Source of the DNA: an uncultured Desulfovibrio sp.
GTDB taxonomy: Bacteria; Desulfobacterota; Desulfovibrionia; Desulfovibrionales; Desulfovibrionaceae
Direction of reading: 5' to 3'
DNA length: 64,000 nt
Assembly (NCBI GenBank): GCA_937926875.1
Contig: CALBAX010000022.1
Location: 1-64,000 of the forward strand
The translations under genes were made by a program, and so were the position numbers. Positions 58,123-64,000 of this stretch are shown piece by piece. The notes under the pieces are model-generated. The model had not been told where the DNA came from, searched no databases, and worked only from the letters and a program-made list of their open reading frames with translations. Every line of letters starts with the position of its first letter. Positions within the stretch are counted from its first letter, which is position 1.

Positions 58123-59511
58123 TCAGGCGGCCTTCGCGCCGCTGCTGTTACGGGCCAGGGTACAGCCCACGGCCAGCAGGCTCAGGATACCGAACAGCAC
58201 CATGTCCACCTGCATGCAGTGCAGGAAGGCGTCGATATTGTCCTTGCCCACCGGTTCATGGCCCAGGAAAAGGCTCAGGGTCAGGGTGATGATGGTCAGG
58301 TTGCCCAGCATGCCGGCCGTGCGCACCGTGCCCACCAGCCCGGAGGCCTGCCCTACCCGCTGCGGTCCGGCGGCTTCGAGGATGATGGTGGTATTGGGCA
58401 GGGCGAACAGGCTGACGCCCGCGCCGATAAGGCATTGCGCGCCCACGATGACCCAAAGCGAGGAATCCATGTCCAGGAAGGCCGCACTCAGCAGGCCCAG
58501 GCCGCAGAGCACCGTCCCGGCGGTACTGATGAGCCCCTGGTCATAGCGGTCGCAAAGGCGGGCAGCCAGCGGGCTGGACAGGGACTGCACAGCAGCCTGG
58601 AGCGCCAGCAGCAGGCCGGCTTCCTGCACACTGAAGCCCCGCCCCACCTGCAGGTAGAGGCTGAAAAAAAAGACCATGCCGAAAAAGGAACAGTAGTTGA
58701 CGAAGGCCGCCACCAGCGACAGGCTGAGGACCCTGTTGCTGCGCAACAGGCGCACGTCCACCATGGGGAAGGGGCTGCGCAGCTCACGCCAGACGAAACA
58801 GGCCAGCAGCACGAGACAGAGCAGGAAGAGCCCCCCGCCCAGCAGATGATCGTCCGCCATGGAGGAAGCGCCGAAGGTCAGCGCCGCCATGGCCCCGCCG
58901 TAGAGCAGGCAGCCCGGCACGTCGAAGGGTTCCTTGTCGGCGGTGCGCCACTCCAGCGGCACCCGGAAGACCATGATGCACATGGCGGCCAGGGCCGCCA
59001 GGCCCGTGCCCCAGAACAGCCAGCGCCAGCCCAGCCAGCCGGCCACGAGACCGCCCACCGGCGGGCCGCAGGCGATGCCCGCATAAACGGCCACATTGCT
59101 GAGGCCCAGATAACTGGCCCGCATCTCCTTGGGGGCGGCGGAGGCCAGCAGGGCCAGGCTGGACGAACTCAGCATGGCGGCCCCCATGCCCTGGAACAGG
59201 CGCAGGCCGATGAACAGGTCGATATGAGGGATGAAGCCCAGCACCAGAGCCAGCACACTGAACAGGCTCAGGCCAAAAAGGAAGACCCGGCGCCGTCCGT
59301 AGATGTCGCCCAGGGTGCCGCCGGCCAGCTGGAACACCACCAGCCCCAATGTATAGACGGCCCCCAGCAGGCTGAGCTCACGCGCACTGGCCCCCAGGCT
59401 TTCCCCCAGGGGCGGCAGGACGGCGTTGACCCCGGCCACCATGAACGGCATGAAGAATTGCGCCGCACAAACAGCCAGCAATAACCAGCGATGTTCTTTT
59501 GCGATACTCAT
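58123..59511 (-). CDS. MFS exporter of the DHA2 (EmrB/QacA-like) type
   Basis: The 462-residue inner-membrane protein has about 14 hydrophobic segments. The loop motif is GGTLGDIYGRRRVFLFG, and the antiporter motif is in YAGIACGPPVGGLVAGWLGWRWLF. It should export drugs or metabolites by proton antiport. The ATG at 59511 has a weak ribosome site (AGGG); longer frames run through unlikely sequence. It lies 17 bases before the flavin reductase gene on the same strand, so the two share a transcript. Confidence 0.88.
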   Translation of the reverse strand: MSIAKEHRWLLLAVCAAQFFMPFMVAGVNAVLPPLGESLGASARELSLLGAVYTLGLVVFQLAGGTLGDIYGRRRVFLFGLSLFSVLALVLGFIPHIDLFIGLRLFQGMGAAMLSSSSLALLASAAPKEMRASYLGLSNVAVYAGIACGPPVGGLVAGWLGWRWLFWGTGLAALAAMCIMVFRVPLEWRTADKEPFDVPGCLLYGGAMAALTFGASSMADDHLLGGGLFLLCLVLLACFVWRELRSPFPMVDVRLLRSNRVLSLSLVAAFVNYCSFFGMVFFFSLYLQVGRGFSVQEAGLLLALQAAVQSLSSPLAARLCDRYDQGLISTAGTVLCGLGLLSAAFLDMDSSLWVIVGAQCLIGAGVSLFALPNTTIILEAAGPQRVGQASGLVGTVRTAGMLGNLTIITLTLSLFLGHEPVGKDNIDAFLHCMQVDMVLFGILSLLAVGCTLARNSSGAKAA

Positions 59512-59712
59512 GGACAACCCTAAAACCGGAGACCGGGGGTGGTCAACAGGATACGAAATCGTGAAAAAAAGAACAACCGCGGCAGCAGCACGTGTGGGGA
59601 CCGCCATGACCGTCCGCAAGACCGTCATGCCAGCGCCGGGAAGCATGTGACGATTCTGGCAGGCTTTGCCGTTACCGGGACGCCCTGCGGCTGGCAGCAC
59701 GGACGTGGACAA

Positions 59713-59757
59713 AAGACAACGGGAAGGGAGCATGTCCCTTCCCGTTGTCTTCAGGGC
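59713..59757 (-). terminator. Terminator of metF
   Basis: Perfect 17-bp stem AAGACAACGGGAAGGGA and complement with a 5-base loop; on the minus strand TTTTGTCC follows. Nothing else is seen between 59512 and 59823. Confidence 0.9.
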
Positions 59758-59823
59758 AGCGCGGCGATCCCGGCAGCCCCCCAGCATGCACCGAGTGACG
59801 GCCCTCCCCATCGGGAAGGCGGA

Positions 59824-60696
59824 CTACAGGCCCGCTTCTTCCACCAGGCGCAGGCACATCTCGGACTTGTTGAGGCTGTACAGATGGATGCCGGGCGCGC
59901 CACAATCCAGCAACTGCCGGATCTGGCGGGCGGCAAAGCGCAGGCCCGCTTCGCGCACGGCCTCCACGCCGCCTTCGTTGTGGGCCGCCTCCAGATCCAG
60001 ATAGAGCTTGCCCGGGATGTTGGCCCCGCACAGCGAAAGCACGCGGCGCAGGGAATCGAAGCTCTGGATGGGCAGGATGCCCGGGATGACCGGCGTTTCC
60101 AGCCCGGCTGCCCGCAGCGAGCAGACCAGGGACTCATATTCGCGCACGTCGAAGAAAAGCTGGGTGATGACGAAGTCCGCCCCGGCGCGCAGCTTGTCGG
60201 CCAGATAGGCCCTGTCCGCCGCGAAGGTGGCCGCATCGGGATGGGGCGCGGGATAGCCCGCCACACCGATGCCCAGGTCAGGATGCTCCGAGCGCAAGAA
60301 ACGCACGAGGTCACGGGCATTATGGAAATGCCCCGCGTTCCAGTCCCAGTCGCTCACGCCGCGCGGCGCGTCGCCACGCAGGGCCAGCACATTGTGGACC
60401 CCGGCAGCGCGCAGGTTGCCCACGAAATCGCTGATGGCCTGCGGCTCGGCCCCCACACAGGTCAGATGGGCCATGACGGTGAAGCCCCGCCTGGCCAGTT
60501 CCGCCGTGACGTTCAGCGTGTTTTGCTGTTTGCCGCCCCCCGCACCGTACGTGACGGACAGGAAAAGGGGATCGATCGAGCGCAGGCGCTCCACGGTTTC
60601 GTAAAAGTCCGGCAAATGACTTTCCGCAGCAGGAGGAAAAAATTCCAAAGAAACAAAAGGCCTGGTTGTCTGGCGGAGAGCCTGGGCGATCTGCAT
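59824..60696 (-). CDS. metF: 5,10-methylenetetrahydrofolate reductase
   Basis: This 290-residue flavoprotein reduces methylene-THF to methyl-THF for methionine synthesis or the reductive acetyl-CoA route. FVSLEFFPPA carries the catalytic glutamate; LFLSVTYGAGG, HLTCVG, LALRGDAP, FVITQLFFD and IPGILPI are the expected blocks. The ATG at 60696 has AGGAG at 7-base spacing. It is a single-gene unit with an operator-like region upstream. Confidence 0.95.
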   Translation of the reverse strand: MQIAQALRQTTRPFVSLEFFPPAAESHLPDFYETVERLRSIDPLFLSVTYGAGGGKQQNTLNVTAELARRGFTVMAHLTCVGAEPQAISDFVGNLRAAGVHNVLALRGDAPRGVSDWDWNAGHFHNARDLVRFLRSEHPDLGIGVAGYPAPHPDAATFAADRAYLADKLRAGADFVITQLFFDVREYESLVCSLRAAGLETPVIPGILPIQSFDSLRRVLSLCGANIPGKLYLDLEAAHNEGGVEAVREAGLRFAARQIRQLLDCGAPGIHLYSLNKSEMCLRLVEEAGL

Positions 60697-60746
60697 GACA
60701 AAACTCCTGGGAACTGGGATCAGAAAAAGACAGTTTCGATGCCTTA

Positions 60747-60780
60747 ACTGTATCAATATAACTTGATAAGTCAATATAGA
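60747..60780 (-). promoter_or_regulatory. AT-rich operator/promoter of metF
   Basis: TATCAA-N6-TTGATA (60751-60768) overlaps TTGA-TAAG-TCAA (60763-60774), and CAATATA occurs twice 19 bases apart. Minus-strand TTGACT (60774-60769) with TACAGT at 16 bases may be the promoter, so a repressor bound here would block it. In Desulfovibrio the ArsR-type regulator SahR controls methionine-cycle genes; whether this is its site is untested. Confidence 0.55.
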
Positions 60781-60826
60781 TTGTCCCCCCCTGCCCTGAT
60801 GCTTGCCAAAAAAACAAGGGCGCTCT

Positions 60827-62005
60827 ATGTCAGCAGGTATGGACGCTTCGGTCGCACCCGCTTTTTGTCATCCCGCATCCCCTGCCGGTCTGACCCGCCG
60901 CAGGCAGCATGCCCTCCGTGCCTGCTGTCTCCGCCCGGTCTGCCTGCTGCTCTGGCTGCTGGTCTTCTGTCCTGCCAAAGCCGGAGCGGAAGGGAGCCCC
61001 CCGTCTGCGCACCCCTCTCCTTCCCTGAGCCTGGAGCTGGAGCAGCTCGACCTTTCCGGGCTGCCCGGCCTGCCGCCCCTGCCCGCCGAGGACGAAGCCC
61101 CGCCCGCGGCAGCCTCCCGGGCCCAGCCGCTCCCGGATGAAGAAGCCCGGGGAGCAGACGGCAGTGCTGAAGCCGATGCGGCCCTGCCGGAAGCTCCCCG
61201 CTGGAACGCTCTGGAAGAGGGGCTCGAATATGCGGAGTTCTCCTTGCAACCCGAAGCCGGGCAGCAGGCTTCCCTGACCGTCCTGCGCATCGACCCCGAG
61301 CTGTTCGATTTTCGCCTCTATGCCAGTGCCGCCCACAAGCACCCGGCCCTGACCCTGGGCCAGTGGGCCGACAGCCATGACCTGGTGGCCGCCATCAACG
61401 CCAGCATGTATCTTCCTGACGGTGTCACCAGCACCGGCTACATGCGTCAGGACGACTATATAAACAACAAGCGCCTCGTCCGCCGCTTCGGCGCCTTCTT
61501 CGTTGCCGGTCCCCGGCAGGAGGGCCTGCCCCGCGCCGACATCCTGAGCCGCGAGGATCCCCAGTGGCAGGAACGGCTGGGACAGTACCGCCTGGTCATC
61601 CAGAACTATCGCATGATCAATGATGAGCGCCGCATCCTCTGGTCTCCCGGCGGGCCCCTGTACGCCATCTCGGCGGTGGCCGAGGACGGGGCGGGCAAGA
61701 TCCTTTTCCTGCACTGCCGCGAACCGCTGGAAGCCTACAGCTTTGCCCACGCCCTGCTCCACCTGCCTCTGGATGTCCGCACCGTCATGTATGTGGAGGG
61801 CGGCATGCAGGCCGGGCTCGTGATCCGTTCCCCCGGGCTGCACCAGGAACTGCGCGGCCGGCACCTGGCCGATTTCTGGGTCACGGGCAATGTACGGGCA
61901 CAGCTGCCCAATGTGCTGGGCATCCGGCGCCGTCATGCCCCGGCCCTCCCGGACTGCCCTGCCCTGCTCCAGCAGGCGGCCGGCGCCCCCGCTCCCGCCA
62001 ACTGA
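60827..62005 (+). CDS. Exported phosphodiester glycosidase (NAGPA-like) protein
   Basis: The 392-residue protein has an N-terminal export signal with a long basic n-region (ALRACCLRPVCLLLWLLVFCPAKAGAEG). About 90 residues of Pro/Ala/Glu-rich linker follow, then a C-terminal domain. Its blocks LVAAINASMYLPDG, SRNQ-like region QNYRMINDERRILW and VMYVEGGMQAGLVI match the NAGPA/DUF2233 family that hydrolyses sugar phosphodiesters. It probably acts in the periplasm on cell-envelope glycans. The ATG at 60827 has AAGGG at 8-base spacing. Confidence 0.82.
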   Translation: MSAGMDASVAPAFCHPASPAGLTRRRQHALRACCLRPVCLLLWLLVFCPAKAGAEGSPPSAHPSPSLSLELEQLDLSGLPGLPPLPAEDEAPPAAASRAQPLPDEEARGADGSAEADAALPEAPRWNALEEGLEYAEFSLQPEAGQQASLTVLRIDPELFDFRLYASAAHKHPALTLGQWADSHDLVAAINASMYLPDGVTSTGYMRQDDYINNKRLVRRFGAFFVAGPRQEGLPRADILSREDPQWQERLGQYRLVIQNYRMINDERRILWSPGGPLYAISAVAEDGAGKILFLHCREPLEAYSFAHALLHLPLDVRTVMYVEGGMQAGLVIRSPGLHQELRGRHLADFWVTGNVRAQLPNVLGIRRRHAPALPDCPALLQQAAGAPAPAN

Positions 62006-62078
62006 TGGCCGGAACACACCAGATATACAGACTTTTTTATCTGTGTTCCCTGCACCGGGGCGAACAAGGCTTTTGTGA

Positions 62079-62128
62079 AAAACTTCTTTATTAAGAAAAA
62101 TTACTATTACCTCCGGAAAACTTCTTTA
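62079..62128 (+). promoter_or_regulatory. Direct repeats upstream of rbo
   Basis: AAAACTTCTTTA occurs twice (62079-62090 and 62117-62128) in an AT-rich stretch. TTCTT-TATT-AAGAA lies in the first copy and a TACTAT -10-like element (62102-62107) lies between them. This looks like a regulator-controlled promoter for the oxygen-defence operon. Confidence 0.5.
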
Positions 62129-62232
62129 CAGCAGGCCCGTCTTGGTTCAAAGTAAGCCCGTCGGAACGAGTTCCGGCAACGTATAAACACCGATCCCAAC
62201 TGTCCGGCTGCGGACAAAGGTAGACAAATATC

Positions 62233-62613
62233 ATGCCGAACCAGCTTGAAATTTATAAGTGCACCCATTGCGGCAATATCGTCGAAGTCATCCACGGCGG
62301 CGGCGCCAGCCTGGTCTGCTGTGGCGAGAACATGAAGCTCATGAAGGAAGGCTCCACTGACGGCGCCATGGAAAAGCACGTGCCCGTGATCGAAAAGGTC
62401 GAAGGCGGTTACAAGGTGACCGTGGGCAGCGTGGCCCATCCCATGGACGAGAACCACTACATCGAGTGGATCGAACTGCTGGCCGGCAACCAGAGCCTGA
62501 CCTGTTTCCTGAAGCCGGGCGACAAGCCTGAAGCGGTGTTCAAGACCGACGCCGAAAAGGTCATCGCCCGCGAATACTGCAACCTTCACGGCCACTGGAA
62601 GGCCGAAAACTAG
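62233..62613 (+). CDS. rbo: Desulfoferrodoxin (superoxide reductase)
   Basis: The 126-residue 2Fe-superoxide reductase converts superoxide to H2O2 without making O2. Center I cysteines are in YKCTHCGNI and LVCCGEN (residues 10, 13, 29, 30). Center II ligands are His in EKHVPVI, His in [15 protein letters not shown] (two) and Cys/His in YCNLHGHW. It is first in rbo-rub-roo, 20 bases before rubredoxin. The ribosome site (AAAGGTAG) is slightly far from the ATG. Confidence 0.97.
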   Translation: MPNQLEIYKCTHCGNIVEVIHGGGASLVCCGENMKLMKEGSTDGAMEKHVPVIEKVEGGYKVTVGSVAHPMDENHYIEWIELLAGNQSLTCFLKPGDKPEAVFKTDAEKVIAREYCNLHGHWKAEN

Positions 62614-62633
62614 GCCCATTAAGGAGAGACACC

Positions 62634-62768
62634 ATGAAATACGTTTGCAGCGTGTGCGGTTACGAATACGATCCCGCCGAAAACGACAACGTGCCCTTCG
62701 ATCAGCTGCCTGATGACTGGACCTGCCCCGTCTGTGGCGTGAGCAAGGACCAGTTCGAACAGGCCTAA
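62634..62768 (+). CDS. rub: Rubredoxin, short-loop form
   Basis: This 44-residue electron carrier has a single Fe(Cys)4 site from VCSVCGY and [10 protein letters not shown]. It reads [20 protein letters not shown], without the seven or so residues found between those parts in the common 52-residue form. The short form is known to me from D. desulfuricans ATCC 27774. It carries electrons to rubredoxin:oxygen oxidoreductase, desulfoferrodoxin or rubrerythrin. The ATG has AAGGAG at 8-base spacing. Confidence 0.97.
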   Translation: MKYVCSVCGYEYDPAENDNVPFDQLPDDWTCPVCGVSKDQFEQA

Positions 62769-62792
62769 GCCCTGTTCCTTACGCCTTTTCCG

Positions 62793-62821
62793 CCTGCCCT
62801 GCCGCCCTGCGGCAGGGCAGG
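62793..62821 (+). terminator. Hairpin between rub and roo
   Basis: Perfect 13-bp stem CCTGCCCTGCCGC and complement with a CCT loop, followed by CTCGTTT. The T run is weak, so it probably lowers, but does not abolish, read-through into roo. Confidence 0.65.
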
Positions 62822-62881
62822 CTCGTTTATGCCCTTTGCGGCATCCTGACCGTGAACAACATCCCCTAATGGAGAATTTTC

Positions 62882-64000
62882 ATGCAGCCCGTTGAAATCA
62901 AAAAAGATATTTTCTGGGTCGGTTGCGTGGACTACGATCACCGTGACTTCCACGGCTATTCCCGCTCCCCCGAAGGTTCCACCTACAATGCCTACCTGAT
63001 CCGCGACGAAAAGAACGTCCTCATGGATACCGTGTATCCCGGCTGGGCCGGCAACATGCTGTGCCGCATCGCCAAGATCATGGATCCTGAAAAGATCGAC
63101 TACATCGTCTGCAACCACATGGAACCCGACCACGCCGGCAGCCTGGCCGAAGTGGTGGCCCGCGTGAAGCCCGAAAAGATCTTCGTCTCCACCCTGGGCT
63201 ACAAGTCCATGCAGGGCTACTTCGACTGCAAGGACTGGCCCATCGAAGTGGTCAAGAGCGGCGACAAGCTGAACATCGGCAAGCGCAACATCATCTTCCA
63301 GGAGACCCGCATGCTGCACTGGCCCGACAGCATGGTCTCCTACATCCCCGAAGACAAGCTGCTCATCAGCAACGACGCCTTCGGCCAGAACATCGCCACC
63401 AGCTACCGCTATGCCGATGAGCACGACCAGGGCGACTTCGTGCGCGCCATCAAGGAATACTACTACAACATCGTGCTGCCCTACTCTCCCCAGGTGCTGA
63501 AGACCCTGCCCATCGTGGAGAGCCTGGACATCGACATGATCGCCCCTGACCACGGCCTGATCCACCGCGGCGAGAAGTCCGTGAAGTTCATCGTGGACAT
63601 GTACCGCCAGATGGCCGAACAGAAGCCCCAGCAGCGCGCCATGGTGATCTACGACACCATGTGGCATTCCACCGAAAAGATGGCCTATGCCGTGTGCAGC
63701 GGTCTGGAAGAAGTGGGCGTGCCCACCCGCCTGATGTCCGTGAAGAGCAACCATCACAGCGAGATCATGACCGAACTGGCCAATTGCGGCGCCGTGATCG
63801 CGGGCTCCCCCACCCACAACAACACCATCATGCCCCTGATGGCCTCCACCCTGACCTACATGAAGGGCCTGCGTCCCCAGAACCGCGTGGGCGGCGCCTT
63901 CGGTTCCTTCGGCTGGTCCGGCGAATCCGCCAAGGTCCTGCACGAGATGCTGGCTTCCATAGGCATGGACATGCCCGCCGATTTCGTGAAGTGCAACTGG
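62882..64000 (+). CDS. roo: Rubredoxin:oxygen oxidoreductase (flavodiiron protein), 3' truncated by window
   Basis: 373 codons are visible of a family usually near 400. The beta-lactamase-like half has the di-iron ligands in NHMEPDHAGS (HxExDHxG), the next ligand region FGQNIAT, and IAPDHGLIHRG. A flavodoxin domain begins near residue 255 (AMVIYDTMWHSTEKMA, FMN loop) and includes IAGSPTHNNTIMP and FGSFGWSGES. It reduces O2 to water with electrons from rubredoxin. The ATG follows GGAG. The frame is open to the last base. Confidence 0.96.
   Translation, partial: MQPVEIKKDIFWVGCVDYDHRDFHGYSRSPEGSTYNAYLIRDEKNVLMDTVYPGWAGNMLCRIAKIMDPEKIDYIVCNHMEPDHAGSLAEVVARVKPEKIFVSTLGYKSMQGYFDCKDWPIEVVKSGDKLNIGKRNIIFQETRMLHWPDSMVSYIPEDKLLISNDAFGQNIATSYRYADEHDQGDFVRAIKEYYYNIVLPYSPQVLKTLPIVESLDIDMIAPDHGLIHRGEKSVKFIVDMYRQMAEQKPQQRAMVIYDTMWHSTEKMAYAVCSGLEEVGVPTRLMSVKSNHHSEIMTELANCGAVIAGSPTHNNTIMPLMASTLTYMKGLRPQNRVGGAFGSFGWSGESAKVLHEMLASIGMDMPADFVKCNW

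Overview
The window is high-GC DNA from a Desulfovibrio-type sulfate-reducing deltaproteobacterium. The evidence is an anaerobe's oxygen-defence set (rubrerythrin, desulfoferrodoxin, rubredoxin, rubredoxin:oxygen oxidoreductase), a Tat-exported periplasmic [NiFe] hydrogenase, a 2[4Fe-4S] ferredoxin, the anaerobic cobalt chelatase CbiK, and a 44-residue short-loop rubredoxin of the kind I recall from D. desulfuricans ATCC 27774. Species identity is an inference.

Layout. 0-11 kb: tRNA-His, murA, a BON-domain lipoprotein, cobO overlapping a radical SAM gene (amrS), purM, small membrane and HD-domain proteins, an rfbD-like reductase, cbiK and a thioredoxin-fold lipoprotein without the usual CxxC. 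11-19 kb: a Bcr/CflA-type exporter, then a 586-residue protein of unknown function followed by a CesT-type secretion chaperone, preceded by a near-consensus sigma-54 promoter. I read this pair as an orphan type III effector/chaperone unit. Then come dnaE and queD. 20-24 kb: [NiFe] hydrogenase small and large subunits and their maturation protease. 24-31 kb: yedF and a tightly overlapped minus-strand cluster that looks like a private fatty-acid synthase (ketosynthase, carrier protein, reductase, hotdog proteins) ending in an 8-amino-7-oxononanoate-synthase-like enzyme. It is probably a pimeloyl/biotin-type or oxoamine pathway. 31-36 kb: a cation exchanger behind a yybP-ykoY (Mn2+) riboswitch, a zinc-ribbon/Yip1 membrane protein, and a histidine kinase with an NtrC-type regulator. 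36-46 kb: rubrerythrin, a cupin, a YigZ-like protein, an orphan RND adaptor, speA, cobT overlapping an OppF-type ATPase, and a DegP-type protease. 47-52 kb: ferredoxin, a YkgJ/unknown/TPR operon, a TtcA-like PP-loop protein, rpoZ and a DnaJ. 52-60 kb: a 1346-residue MFS-acyltransferase-carrier-AMP ligase fusion behind an ArsR-type regulator with tandem operator dyads, a FliW-like protein with a flavin reductase, an MFS exporter and metF. 60-64 kb: a phosphodiester-glycosidase-like protein and rbo-rub-roo, with roo cut off by the window end.

Several intergenic gaps carry mosaic hairpin repeats in at least three related families. One supplies the stop codon of the TtcA-like gene. I found no CRISPR array, prophage, insertion sequence or rRNA.
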